Assembly: GCF_002149035.1 (NCBI RefSeq)
Contig: NZ_NGFP01000026.1
Location: 18,772-53,026 of the forward strand
Length of the DNA: 34,255 nucleotides
Direction of reading: 5' to 3'
DNA from: Streptosporangium minutum
Lineage (GTDB): Bacteria > Actinomycetota > Actinomycetes > Streptosporangiales > Streptosporangiaceae
Shown: positions 1-7,563 of the stretch, in pieces
Layout: each line of letters starts with the position of its first letter
How positions within the stretch are numbered: the stretch's first letter is position 1
Notes under the pieces: model-generated
The model's input: the letters and a program-made list of their open reading frames with translations, nothing else
Databases searched by the model: none
What the model was told of the DNA's origin: nothing
Made by a program: the position numbers and the translations under genes

Positions 1-180
1 TCGTACGGCAGGCGGCAGGCAGGCGGACGACAGCAGGCGGCAGGCGGGCGAGGACAGGCAGCAGACGGCCGACGGGCGACAGGCAGCCGGCAGGCGAGCA
101 GCAGGCAGCCGGCAACCGACGACTGACGGCCGACGACCGCCGGGCAGGCGACAGACAGGCGAACAGCAGGCAGGCAGCAG
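1..180. repeat. Low-complexity GGCAGGC/AGCAGGC tract
   Basis: The first 180 bases are built from irregular reiterations of GGCAGGC, CAGCAGGC and GACGGCCGAC, with no fixed period. No open frame in it shows a credible coding signature. It lies downstream of the secreted-protein gene that ends at 276. It may be slippage-expanded intergenic DNA whose left part is outside the window. No function can be assigned. Confidence 0.6.
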
Positions 181-275
181 GCGGCTCCCGCCGGGCGGCG
201 CACGGCGGCAACGGCCCTGCCGGGCTCGCCTCCGGCCCCGCTCCCCACGGCGAGGCCCGATCTCCCGTCGTGAGG

Positions 276-644
276 TCAGTAGAGCGCGTAGCACTCCACT
301 TCGGATCGACGCTCCGTCAGCCCCGCCGTCACCGAGTGCTGGACGCACGCGGCCTCCCGCTTGCTGAGCATCAGGTCTCCGCAGACCGTGACCCCGGAAT
401 ACGTCCGGCAGTCCAGGCTGGAGTTCTCCGCCCCGATCCGGTAGTCGTTCTCGACCGCCGACCGGCACTGGCTGCGCAACTGCTCCGTGTCGGCGTACCG
501 GCACTGGTTCATCAGGATCCGGTACTGGTCCCGGCCCACCGGCGTGCCATCGTCGAGCGCCCGCGCCTGCGCCGACGTCCCCGTGGCGACGATTCCAGAA
601 GTGACGACGATGAACAGCGCCGCCGCATACATGAGTCTTCTCAC
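276..644 (-). CDS. Small secreted Cys-rich protein
   Basis: A 122-residue protein with an N-terminal Arg pair, a hydrophobic stretch (AAALFIVVTSGIVATG) and an Ala-x-Ala-like cleavage region near residue 25 (TSAQA), so probably Sec-exported. The mature part has six cysteines, enough for three disulfides, in an acidic/polar domain ending at Tyr. I do not recognise the family and assign no function. The start is taken as GTG at 644, because GGGGGGAG lies five bases before it. An upstream in-frame ATG at 662 lies before that ribosome site and has none of its own. It is transcribed alone, and a pair of 13-bp direct repeats lies about 80 bp upstream. Confidence 0.72.
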   Translation of the reverse strand: MRRLMYAAALFIVVTSGIVATGTSAQARALDDGTPVGRDQYRILMNQCRYADTEQLRSQCRSAVENDYRIGAENSSLDCRTYSGVTVCGDLMLSKREAACVQHSVTAGLTERRSEVECYALY

Positions 645-722
645 GATGGCTCCCCCCGCCATACGGTCCTCAAATCGGACTTTACAGGGGAAACGTCACT
701 TGTTGTGTGCGTGTCGACACAG

Positions 723-748
723 TTCTCCTGATCGAATCTCCTGATCGA
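723..748 (-). promoter_or_regulatory. Paired 13-bp direct repeat upstream of secreted-protein gene
   Basis: TCTCCTGATCGA occurs at 724-735 and again at 737-748, giving a 13-bp period. It lies about 80-105 bp upstream of the GTG start at 644. Tandem copies in a promoter region suggest a regulator site, but the regulator is unknown. A TTGACG hexamer lies just beyond it on the minus strand (755-750), but I see no good -10 partner. Confidence 0.35.
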
Positions 749-939
749 GCGTCAAGATGATCTAAAGTCCGCCCTGCTCACGGTCGATCCTCCCGTCCGC
801 ACCGGCCTTCCCGCCGACGGCGCCCTCTCCCCGGCGCCGGGCCTTCCAGCACACCCTCCCGGCACCGAGCCTTCGACCGGCGGCGTGCCCTCCCCGGAAC
901 GGACCTTCCCCGGTGCGAGTTTTCCTCCGGCGCGCCCCT

Positions 940-1848
940 TCAGCCGACGGTGAGAACGACCTTGCCGCGGCCGTGGCCGGTCTCGACCTCGCGGTGGGCG
1001 TCGGCGGCCCGGTCCAGCGGGTAGGTCCGGCGGACGTGGAAGGTGAGCCCGCCGTCGGAGTAGAGCTCGGCGAGCTCGGCGAGGCGGGAGGCCAGCCGCA
1101 CCCCCCGGGTCAGCTGGACGCCCAGCTCCTCCGCTCTGTCGTGCTCGACCAGCGTGACGATGCGGTCGCCCTTCACCAGCCGCAGCGAGACGTCGAGCGC
1201 CTCGCCTCCCGCGCCGTCCAGGACCATGTCCACCCCACCGGGGGCGAGGGCCCGCACCCGCTCCAGCAGGCCCTCGCCGTACGCGACGGGGATCGCGCCG
1301 AGCGAGCGCAGGTAGTCGTGGTTCTCCTCGCGCGCGGTGCCGATGACCGTGGCCCCCCAGAGCCGGGCGAGCTGCACCGCGGCGGTGCCGACCGAGCCGG
1401 CGGCAGCGTGGACCAGGACCGTGTCACCCTCCCCCACCCCGAGCTGCCGCAGGGCGATGTGGGCGGTCTGGGTGCCGGCGGTGAAGCCGCCCGCCACCTC
1501 CCAGGGCATGTTCGCGGGCTTGGCCGTGACGTTCTCGGCAGGGACCACGACGTATTCGGCGTAGGAGTTCAGCAGGTTGAAGCCCAGCACCTCGTCGCCC
1601 GCAGAGATCCCGCGCACCCCCTCACCCACCTGGTCGACGACCCCGGCGAACTCGTTGCCGGGGATCCGGGGCAGGCCCCCGCTCACCCCGGCCGGCATCC
1701 ATCCCTGGCGCACGGCCACGTCGAACGGCTGCACGCCCGCCGCCCTGACCCGCACTCGCACCTGCCCCTCCCCCGCCTCGGGCGTCTCGATCTCCATGGC
1801 CCGCAGCACCTCGGGCCCGCCGAACTCGGAAAAAGCAGCGGCCTTCAT
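940..1848 (-). CDS. Zinc-independent NADP-dependent quinone oxidoreductase (MDR family)
   Basis: A 302-residue medium-chain dehydrogenase/reductase. The N-terminal GroES-like domain carries the quinone-reductase pattern MKAAAFSEFGGPEVL and PRIPGNEFAGVV. The Rossmann domain has VLVHAAAGSVGTAAVQLA (the AAGSVG nucleotide loop) and a C-terminal GRGKVVLTVG typical of QOR/zeta-crystallin enzymes. No structural or catalytic zinc-cysteine cluster is visible, consistent with the zinc-free QOR branch. Expected reaction: NADPH-dependent reduction of quinones or reactive enones in the cytosol. The start at 1848 is chosen because GAAGGAG lies six bases upstream; an ORF extension to 1911 is not family-like. 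It appears monocistronic. The substrate cannot be told from sequence. Confidence 0.88.
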   Translation of the reverse strand: MKAAAFSEFGGPEVLRAMEIETPEAGEGQVRVRVRAAGVQPFDVAVRQGWMPAGVSGGLPRIPGNEFAGVVDQVGEGVRGISAGDEVLGFNLLNSYAEYVVVPAENVTAKPANMPWEVAGGFTAGTQTAHIALRQLGVGEGDTVLVHAAAGSVGTAAVQLARLWGATVIGTAREENHDYLRSLGAIPVAYGEGLLERVRALAPGGVDMVLDGAGGEALDVSLRLVKGDRIVTLVEHDRAEELGVQLTRGVRLASRLAELAELYSDGGLTFHVRRTYPLDRAADAHREVETGHGRGKVVLTVG

Positions 1849-2204
1849 CGAAAACTCCTTCACTCGTGTCTGCCGGACCCACTTTGCAGCCTCAACCATG
1901 ATTGAGGTCAACCGGCCGGGATCCTCGGCGGCGGCCGAGCGATGCGAGAGCTCCGGAAGAGCGCTCCCTTCGTGATCACAAAGCAGTCACCGGAAAGAGC
2001 GGTGAAGACAGCGGACGACCAGCGGGTAGGCCCGCACCGGAGACGGCCGGCCCCGCCTCCGACGTACGTCCGCCGGCCGTACGTCCGCCGGCCGCGCGCG
2101 CCCATGGCCGTCAGCCGCGCGCACGGCCGTCAGCGGCGTGCCCCCACCGGGCCGTCAGCCACTCTCGTCCAGGCCGTCAGCCGCGCGCCTGCGCCGTACG
2201 GTCG
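1849..2204. repeat. Intergenic gap with short tandem and dispersed repeats
   Basis: No gene is supported here. CGTACGTCCGCCGGC is tandemly duplicated at 2063-2077 and 2078-2092. GGCCGTCAGC then recurs at 2106, 2125, 2150 and 2172, with the variant GGTCGTCAGC at 2200, spaced 19-28 bp apart and running into the cydB stop codon. The left part (1849-1910) is the promoter region of the minus-strand oxidoreductase. The repeats lie in the 3' untranslated region of cydAB. Confidence 0.6.
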
Positions 2205-3218
2205 TCAGCCGTGCGCGCCCGGGTCGTACGGCGTGCGCCGCTGCAGCAGGAGCAGCCAGGTCATGGACGGCACCACCAGCAGCGCGCCCACCGCGAGCAC
2301 GACGAGCGTGGCGCCGAGCACCGCCGGGTCCGCCGCGGCCACCTCGACGGTGAGGCCCGGAGGGAGCATGACCGGATACTGCGCGAGCGGCCACCCCCAC
2401 AACACCGCCGTGACGGCCAGCGCGGCGGTGATCCGGACGGACAGGTAGCTCCGCCGCCACAGCAGGGCCAGCGAGAGCAGGCCGAGCACGGCCGCGGCGA
2501 CGACAAGGGGCAGTGCCCGGTGGGCGAGGCCGTCGAACAGCCGGGGGGCGTCCCAGCGCACCACGGCGATGCCGCCCAGCACGACGGCCCCCACGCCGAG
2601 GCCCGCGAACAGCGCCCTGCGCCGGAACCCCTCGGCCAGGCCGGGCAGTCCCGCCCGTCCCGCGTCGTCGCACAGGTACACCGCGGCGAGGTAGGCGCAG
2701 ACGCCGACCGCGAGGACCCCGCCGAGCAGCGAGGTCGGATTCAGCCAGCTCGTCACGAGATCACCGGTCGCCAGGCCGGGAGGGACGCGCCCCGAGGCGA
2801 TCCCCCCGGCGACCGTGCCCAGGAAGAAGGGCGTCAGCACCGAGGAGGTCGCGAAGGCGGCGCCGAACAGGCGCTGCTGCCACAGCTCCGTGCTGGCCTT
2901 GCGGAAGACGAAGGCGGCTCCCCTGGCGATGATGCCGAGCGCCGCCAGTGTCAGCGGGATGTAGAGCGTGGACATCACCGCGGCGAACACCGGCGGGTAA
3001 CCGGTCCACAGCACGACGATCACGAAGATCAGCCAGACGTGGTTGGCCTCCCACACCGGACCGATGGAGTGCTCGATGAGGCGCCGCTGCGGCATGCCGG
3101 CACGGCTGCGTCCCGCCACCAGGTCCCAGATGCCGCCGCCGAAGTCGGCTCCGGCCAGCAACGCGTAGAGCGTCACGCCCACCCACATCACGACCAGCAG
3201 GATCTGCGCCGCGTCCAT
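2205..3218 (-). CDS. cydB: Cytochrome bd oxidase subunit II
   Basis: A 337-residue polytopic membrane protein. The first helix and loop carry the CydB signature (LLAGADFGGGIWDL, then IGPVWEANHVWLIF with the conserved Trp-Glu-Ala-Asn-His), followed by further hydrophobic helices to a short basic C-terminus. It partners CydA in the bd-type quinol oxidase, which reduces O2 to water at high affinity without proton pumping. The ATG is four bases after the cydA stop, and its ribosome site (GGAG) lies inside the cydA end, so translation is coupled. No cydCD assembly transporter is seen in the window. Downstream is only repeat-rich DNA. Confidence 0.95.
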   Translation of the reverse strand: MDAAQILLVVMWVGVTLYALLAGADFGGGIWDLVAGRSRAGMPQRRLIEHSIGPVWEANHVWLIFVIVVLWTGYPPVFAAVMSTLYIPLTLAALGIIARGAAFVFRKASTELWQQRLFGAAFATSSVLTPFFLGTVAGGIASGRVPPGLATGDLVTSWLNPTSLLGGVLAVGVCAYLAAVYLCDDAGRAGLPGLAEGFRRRALFAGLGVGAVVLGGIAVVRWDAPRLFDGLAHRALPLVVAAAVLGLLSLALLWRRSYLSVRITAALAVTAVLWGWPLAQYPVMLPPGLTVEVAAADPAVLGATLVVLAVGALLVVPSMTWLLLLQRRTPYDPGAHG

Positions 3219-3222
3219 CGGG

Positions 3223-4608
3223 TCACTCCGGTTCCTGGGGGGCGTGCGTCAGCTCCTGGGGGGCGCGCGCCATGCGCCGAAGGACGTAGACGGTGGCGAC
3301 GGTGAGCACGGCGTAGACCAGCGAGACGACGGCGAACCCGATCCACAGGCCGGGCACCGGGTTGACGGCGTCGAAGGTGCGCAGCCTGCCGTAGACCACC
3401 CACGGCTGCCGGCCGACCTCCGTCACGACCCAACCGGCCTCCACCGCGACGACGGCCGCCACCCCGGAGACGGCCGCGAGCCTCAGGAACCAGCGGGAGC
3501 GGGGCAGCTCACGCCGCCGCCCCCATGCCAGGACATACCAGGCCGACAGCAGGAGCAGGAAGAAACCGATCCCCACCATCGTGTCGAAGGCCAGGTGGAC
3601 GGGGGTGACCGGCGGGCGGTCGGCCACCGGCACCTGGTCGAGCCCCTGGACGACGGTGTGCGGGCTGTAGCCGACCAGCAGGGACAGGCCGTTGGGGATC
3701 TCGATCGCGTAGCGCAGCTCGCCGTCGACCACAAAGCCGCCCAGGCTGAGCGGCGCGCCCGCGCGGGTCAGGAAGAGCCCCTCCGCCGCGGCGAGTTTGG
3801 CCGGCTGGTACTCGGCCAGGAACTTGGCCGCGTAGTCGCCCAGCAGGATCTGGATCGGGGCGAACACGGCCGCCATCGTGAAGGGGATCATGAAGCCCAG
3901 GCGGTGGTAGCGGTCGCGCCGCCCGCGCAGCATCGCCACCGCGTACACCCCCGCGGTGGCGAACCCCGCGACCATGAACGCCGCCACGATCATGTGCAGC
4001 GTCTGCGGCGGCGTGGCCGGGTTGAACATCGCCCTCCACGGGGCCACGTCCCGCACCCGGCCGTTCTCCACCACGAACCCGACCGGCTGGTTCATCCACG
4101 CGTTGGCGGTCACCACGAAGAACGCCGAGGCCACTCCCGCGATCAGCACGGGCACCCCACTCAGCAGGTGGATCCTGGGCGGCAGCCGGTCCCAGCTGTA
4201 CAGGTAGACGCCGATGAAAATGGCCTCGACGAAGAAGGCGATCCCCTCCAGCGCGAAGGGCAGGCCGATCACCTCGCCGTAGGTCCCCATGAGCCCCGGC
4301 CAGAGCAGGCCCATCTCGAAGCTGAGGATCGTCCCCGAGACCGCCCCGACGGCGAACAGCACCCCTATCGCCTTGGCCCATCGCCGGGCCAGCCGCATGG
4401 AGTCGCCGTCACCGGTGCGGATCGCCCGCCACTCGGCGTACAGCAGCAGGGCGGGCATGCCGACCCCCAGGCAGGCCAGCACGATGTGCCAGCCCAGCGA
4501 GAGGGCCATCTGCAGGCGCGCCGCGACCAGATCCGCCGCGCTCGCCGGCCCGGCAGGCAAGACGAGCACCGTCGCCACACAGGCGCCGACACCGCCCCCG
4601 ATCCCCAT
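3223..4608 (-). CDS. cydA: Cytochrome bd oxidase subunit I
   Basis: A 461-residue haem-bearing subunit of cytochrome bd quinol oxidase. Visible family marks: LGWHIV with the N-terminal haem-ligand His (His41 here), FALEG (Glu121), TANAWMNQPVGF, TLHMI, the quinol-loop GDYAAKFLAEYQPAKLAAAEG with its conserved Lys and Glu, and GRQPW near the end. The Q-loop after that motif is short, as in actinobacterial and cyanide-insensitive-type enzymes. The start at 4608 (ATG, AGAGG seven bases upstream) adds about 24 residues before the usual ADLVAARLQ beginning; they look like a signal peptide (VATVLVLPAGPASA). The frame stays open to 4788, but that part is repeat DNA. It is cotranscribed with cydB. Confidence 0.94.
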   Translation of the reverse strand: MGIGGGVGACVATVLVLPAGPASAADLVAARLQMALSLGWHIVLACLGVGMPALLLYAEWRAIRTGDGDSMRLARRWAKAIGVLFAVGAVSGTILSFEMGLLWPGLMGTYGEVIGLPFALEGIAFFVEAIFIGVYLYSWDRLPPRIHLLSGVPVLIAGVASAFFVVTANAWMNQPVGFVVENGRVRDVAPWRAMFNPATPPQTLHMIVAAFMVAGFATAGVYAVAMLRGRRDRYHRLGFMIPFTMAAVFAPIQILLGDYAAKFLAEYQPAKLAAAEGLFLTRAGAPLSLGGFVVDGELRYAIEIPNGLSLLVGYSPHTVVQGLDQVPVADRPPVTPVHLAFDTMVGIGFFLLLLSAWYVLAWGRRRELPRSRWFLRLAAVSGVAAVVAVEAGWVVTEVGRQPWVVYGRLRTFDAVNPVPGLWIGFAVVSLVYAVLTVATVYVLRRMARAPQELTHAPQEPE

Positions 4609-4745
4609 GTCAGGCCTCTGCCCCGACACAGTAACGGACAAACGACGCACACACCCCATAAGTCCACCCATGGGCGTGCGGCACGTCCGGTACGGCGGGC
4701 AGGCAGAAACCCGGCAAGCAGTCGTCGCCATGACGGTGCGGGCAC

Positions 4746-4881
4746 TGCTGGAGGGCGGGCACGACGCTCGGGCGCGGCGGTCAGGCATGGCAATGGTGGA
4801 GGGCGGGCACGACGGTCAAGCGCGGCGGTCAAGCATGGCAGTGCTGGAGCGTGGGCGCGGCGATCGGGCATGGCGGTGGGA
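4746..4881. repeat. 48-bp tandem repeat, about 2.8 copies
   Basis: Units start at 4746, 4794 and 4842, exactly 48 bp apart. Each begins TGCTGGAG or TGGTGGAG and includes GGGCGGGCACGACG and a CATGGCA-type segment; the third copy is shortened and diverged. The array sits between cydA and the tRNA-Lys terminator, 140-270 bp upstream of the cydA start. The rest of 4609-4935 holds no supported gene. A frame is open through it on both strands only because 48 is divisible by three. Confidence 0.8.
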
Positions 4882-4935
4882 GGCCAGGTCGGAACCGGCG
4901 GGGCCGGAGATCCTGGGTCCGGAGAGGCCCGAAAG

Positions 4936-4977
4936 CGGAGAAGCCCGGTTCGGTGGTTACCGAACCGGGCTTCTCCG
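4936..4977 (-). terminator. Strong hairpin terminator of tRNA-Lys
   Basis: A perfect 18-bp stem (4936-4953 paired with 4960-4977) encloses a six-base loop, TGGTTA. It starts five bases beyond the 3' end of the minus-strand tRNA. The run after the stem on that strand is CTTTCGGG, with no long U-tract, as is common for actinobacterial terminators. Being symmetric, it could also block plus-strand transcription. Confidence 0.85.
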
Positions 4978-4982
4978 TGCTG

Positions 4983-5056
4983 TGCGCCGCCAGGGACTCG
5001 AACCCCGGACCCGCTGATTAAGAGTCAGCTGCTCTAACCAACTGAGCTAGCGGCGC
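4983..5056 (-). tRNA. tRNA-Lys (anticodon CTT)
   Basis: Read on the minus strand, the 74 bases fold as a full cloverleaf: acceptor GCGCCGC/GCGGCGC with discriminator A, a D-arm with AGTTGGTTA, anticodon stem GCTGA/TCAGC around loop CTCTTAA (anticodon CTT, reading AAG lysine codons), and a T-arm with TTCGAGT. The terminal CCA is not encoded, as usual in actinomycetes. It is followed at once by a perfect hairpin terminator, so it is probably a single-gene transcript. No duplicated 3'-end fragment that would mark an integrated element is visible in this window. Confidence 0.97.
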
Positions 5057-5070
5057 TTGCAACGGAGGTA

Positions 5071-5076
5071 ACTCTA
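5071..5076 (-). promoter_or_regulatory. Candidate -10 of tRNA-Lys promoter (TAGAGT)
   Basis: TAGAGT on the minus strand, a common actinomycete -10 form, lies 15 bases before the tRNA 5' end. This would place transcription initiation some 6-9 bases ahead of the mature tRNA. The -35 region is not clear. Confidence 0.4.
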
Positions 5077-5113
5077 GCAGCAGACCCGGCGGCGACGCAC
5101 ATCAGGCGACCAC

Positions 5114-5198
5114 GGGACGGCATCACGGACAGAGCTGCCTCACGGCCGGGACGGCATCACGAATAGAGCAGCATGACGGCCGGGACGGCATCACGGAC
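5114..5198. repeat. 34-bp tandem repeat, 2.5 copies
   Basis: GGGACGGCATCACG begins at 5114, 5148 and 5182, a strict 34-bp period. The second unit differs from the first at a few bases (GGACAGAGCTGCCT versus GAATAGAGCAGCAT), and the third is broken off after about 17 bases. The array lies about 60 bp upstream of tRNA-Lys. The array is direct, with no spacers, so it is not CRISPR. Confidence 0.78.
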
Positions 5199-5301
5199 GT
5201 AGCGGACGGAATCGAGCCGGGCGGTCCCCCGGCCGCCCGGCCCGATCCGGCGAGGGGCCAGACGGTCCTTCGACCGTCGGCGCATATCCCTGGACAGACT
5301 C

Positions 5302-5333
5302 GGGGCCGGACAGTCCCCCAACTGTCCGGCCCC
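5302..5333. terminator. GC-rich hairpin, possible bidirectional terminator
   Basis: GGGGCCGGACAGT (5302-5314) pairs perfectly with ACTGTCCGGCCCC (5321-5333) around the loop CCCCCA. A smaller hairpin with 7-bp arms and tetraloop CTTC precedes it at 5261-5278. It may end minus-strand transcription coming from the OsmC side. There is no U-tract. Confidence 0.5.
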
Positions 5334-5724
5334 GGCCTCCTCGCGGGCCTCTCCTTCGTCTCCCCCAAGACTCCGGCGGCTCCGCTCAGGGACGCGATCC
5401 CCCTCGCGTCCTGTATCCGGTGAAAAGTCTCTGCAATGCTCCCCCCGGGCTTCGCAGAACCCCTTGACCTGCTTCAACAGTACAGAACCAAATGTAACGA
5501 GCACGTCATCCACGGGTTGATTTTGCGCCTACACCCGGGGTTGACCCGGTATTGCCGGACCAACGACGCGAGACCGCCGGAGACCGGACGGGACGGGACG
5601 AGCCACTCTCGCGGAGCGGGTCCCGCCGGACGATCCGGGTGACCGCCCGCCGGACGCGTCGGGCCGATCCGGCAGAGCGGATCGCGTCAGCCCGTCCAGG
5701 CGACCATCCGCCGGACGCGTCAGG

Positions 5725-6123
5725 TCACTCGGGCAGTTCGAGCAGGACCTCGCTCTTCTCCCGCAGCGCCCTGCTCACCGTGCAGTATTTCTCCTCCACG
5801 CGGTGGGCCACCGCACGGAAGACCTGGTCGGCCTTCTCGTCGCCTTCCGGCAGCTCCACGTCGTAGGTGATGGTGATGGGCCCGAGCAGCGTCGGCTCCA
5901 CCTTCTCCGCCTGGACGGTCATCGCCAGGCGGACCAGCCTGTGACCGCGCTGGGCGGTGAGCGGCTCCACGGTGACGATGTTGCAGCCGCCGAGCGCCAC
6001 GAGCAGCAGCTCGACGGGGGTGAACACCCCCTGCTCGTCGCCGCCGCCCATGGCCACCTCGGCCCCGCGGTCGTTGCGGGCCACGTACCCGTCGTCGGTC
6101 CGCTCGACTCGCACCTGTGCCAT
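5725..6123 (-). CDS. OsmC family protein (organic peroxide resistance type)
   Basis: A 132-residue OsmC/Ohr-superfamily protein. The two conserved cysteines are present: Cys47 in VALGGCNIVTVE and Cys114 in EEKYCTVSRAL, the peroxidatic and resolving pair of this fold. Predicted role: thiol-dependent reduction of organic hydroperoxides in the cytosol. Length and motif spacing fit the YhfA/OsmC-like group rather than true Ohr, which I cannot settle by eye. The start at 6123 is fixed by GGGAGGAG five bases upstream; an in-frame ATG at 6153 lacks a site. The next gene upstream on the same strand begins 61 bp away, so cotranscription is possible. Confidence 0.9.
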   Translation of the reverse strand: MAQVRVERTDDGYVARNDRGAEVAMGGGDEQGVFTPVELLLVALGGCNIVTVEPLTAQRGHRLVRLAMTVQAEKVEPTLLGPITITYDVELPEGDEKADQVFRAVAHRVEEKYCTVSRALREKSEVLLELPE

Positions 6124-6183
6124 GACGACTCCTCCCGTAACCCTGCCGATCACCTTACCGAACCGGTCAGAGGGGGCGGCCGC

Positions 6184-6459
6184 CTAGGCTTCGGGGTGTT
6201 TGGAGAGGTAGTCGATGTAGAACGGGCGCAACGCCTCGCCGAGCCGCCCCTCGCCGGACACCATGGCATCGCTGAGCAGGGCGGAGACCCGGCTGAGGTC
6301 GTTCGCCGTCTCGTCCTTGTTGCCGGTGGAGGCCTCCGCCGCGGGGATCACCTTCAGCAGTTCCCACAGGAAGGCGAAGTCCCCGTGATGGACGGCGTAG
6401 CGGACCGCCCGATCATGTAGTTCCTGGGCCGACAACGCCTCAAGCTCATCCGTTTCCAA
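6184..6459 (-). CDS. Small conserved actinobacterial protein of unknown function
   Basis: A 91-residue soluble, mostly helical, acidic protein (ELEALSAQELHDRAVRYAVHHGDFAFLWELL in its N-terminal half). It resembles conserved hypothetical proteins of actinomycetes, but I assign no function. The start is decided by AAAGGAGGT, which lies seven bases before a TTG at 6459. The in-frame ATG at 6507 has no ribosome site, and reading from it would translate through this strong one. It lies 54 bp after the MDR reductase on the same strand and ahead of the OsmC gene, so the three may form one stress-related transcript. Confidence 0.75.
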   Translation of the reverse strand: METDELEALSAQELHDRAVRYAVHHGDFAFLWELLKVIPAAEASTGNKDETANDLSRVSALLSDAMVSGEGRLGEALRPFYIDYLSKHPEA

Positions 6460-6513
6460 CTGACCCACCTCCTTTCGCCCCTTCTGCCCCCGGAATATGG
6501 CGATCATGCACGA

Positions 6514-7563
6514 TCAGTGGACCAACCGGACAACCATCTTCCCGGTGTTCGCTCCGCGGAGCATGTCGATGAACGCCCTGGGCGCGTTCTCCAGGCCGTC
6601 GACGACGGTCTCCTCGAAAGTGATCTCGCCGTCGCGGAGCCAGGTGCCCACTTCGGCGACCATGTCGGGCATGCGGTCGAAATGATCGCCCACGATGAAC
6701 CCGCGCAGGGTGAGCCGCTTGCCGACGGCCAGGAACAGGTTGCTCGGGCCGGGGACCGGCTCGGCGGCGTTGTAGACGGAGATCGCCCCGCACATCGCGA
6801 CCCTCCCGTAGTGCTTGAACGCGTCGAGGGCCGCCTCCAGGTGGTCGCCGCCGACGTTGTCGAAGTAGACGTCGATCCCGTCGGGAGCCACCTGGGCGAG
6901 CTGCTTGCGGACGGGGGCCGTCTTGTAGTTGAAGGCGGCGTCGAAGCCGAGCTTCCCGGTCAGGTAGGAGATCTTCTCCTGCGAGCCGGCGCTGCCCACG
7001 ACCCGGGAGGCGCCCTTCAGCCGGGCGATCTGCCCGACCAGGCTGCCGACCGCGCCGGCCGCGCCGGAGACGAACACCGCGTCGCCCGCCTTGAACGCGG
7101 CGATGTCGAGCAGACCCACGTAGGCGGTCAGACCGGGCATGCCGAGCACGCCGAGGTAGGCGGAGAGCGGTACTCCGGGGATCTCCTCGACCTTGCGGAC
7201 CTGGCCGGCGTCGACGACGGCGTACTCCCGCCAGCCGTACCCGTGCAGGACGAGATCGCCGGCGGCGAGGCCGGGCGCGCGCGACTCGACGATCTCGCCG
7301 ACCGCGCCGCCCTCAAGAGGCTTGCCGAGCTCGAAGGGCGGGGTGTAGGACTCGGTGTCGTTCATACGTCCCCGCATGTACGGATCGACGCTCATGTAGA
7401 GGTTGCGGACGAGGACCTGACCATCGGCGGGAGCGGGCGGCTCCACCTCCGCCAGTTCGAAGTTCTCCGCCGTCGGCCAGCCGGAGGGCCGCGAGGCGAG
7501 CCGGATCTCCCGCGATGCCGTACGGCCGGCGGAACCGGAGCCGTTGGACGTGTCGTTGGACAT
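6514..7563 (-). CDS. NADP-dependent alkenal/enone oxidoreductase (MDR, CurA/LTB4-dehydrogenase type)
   Basis: A 349-residue enzyme of the prostaglandin-reductase/curcumin-reductase branch of medium-chain dehydrogenases. Marks: YMSVDPYMRGRM in the N-terminal domain, GMPGLTAYVGLLDI, the nucleotide loop VSGAAGAVGSLVGQIA, YFDNVGGDHLEAAL and a C-terminal NTGKMVVRL. It should reduce alpha,beta-unsaturated carbonyls with NADPH in the cytosol, a detoxifying role that fits the OsmC neighbour. No zinc ligands are expected in this branch and none are seen. The start at 7563 has CAGGAAGG seven bases upstream; an in-frame ATG at 7617 lacks one. Confidence 0.9.
   Translation of the reverse strand: MSNDTSNGSGSAGRTASREIRLASRPSGWPTAENFELAEVEPPAPADGQVLVRNLYMSVDPYMRGRMNDTESYTPPFELGKPLEGGAVGEIVESRAPGLAAGDLVLHGYGWREYAVVDAGQVRKVEEIPGVPLSAYLGVLGMPGLTAYVGLLDIAAFKAGDAVFVSGAAGAVGSLVGQIARLKGASRVVGSAGSQEKISYLTGKLGFDAAFNYKTAPVRKQLAQVAPDGIDVYFDNVGGDHLEAALDAFKHYGRVAMCGAISVYNAAEPVPGPSNLFLAVGKRLTLRGFIVGDHFDRMPDMVAEVGTWLRDGEITFEETVVDGLENAPRAFIDMLRGANTGKMVVRLVH

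Larger units (their letters stand above)
5057..5724. other. Gene-poor intergenic region (668 bp)
   Basis: I see no convincing gene. Its contents are the tRNA promoter, a 34-bp tandem repeat (5114-5198), a 7-bp-stem hairpin (5261-5278) and a 13-bp-stem hairpin (5302-5333). Toward the OsmC gene, CGCCGGACGCGTC appears at about 5648 and again at about 5709. A 118-codon minus-strand frame (5513-5157) is open but Arg/Gly-rich, runs through the repeats and resembles no family. An AT-richer patch at 5455-5525 might hold a promoter, but no well-spaced pair of hexamers is evident. Confidence 0.6.

Noticed and set aside
3244-5037. 597-codon plus-strand frame opposite cydA
   Set aside because: His/Asp/Gln/Arg-rich shadow running into repeats and the tRNA region.
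4983-5056. tRNA-Lys as an integration site for a mobile element
   Set aside because: No integrase, no phage genes and no second copy of the tRNA 3' end seen in the window.
4746-5198. Possible CRISPR array near tRNA-Lys
   Set aside because: Units follow head to tail with no spacers, they drift between copies, and no cas gene is present.
5157-5513. 118-codon minus-strand frame as a gene
   Set aside because: It crosses the 34-bp repeats and two hairpins, is Arg/Gly-rich, and has no family resemblance.
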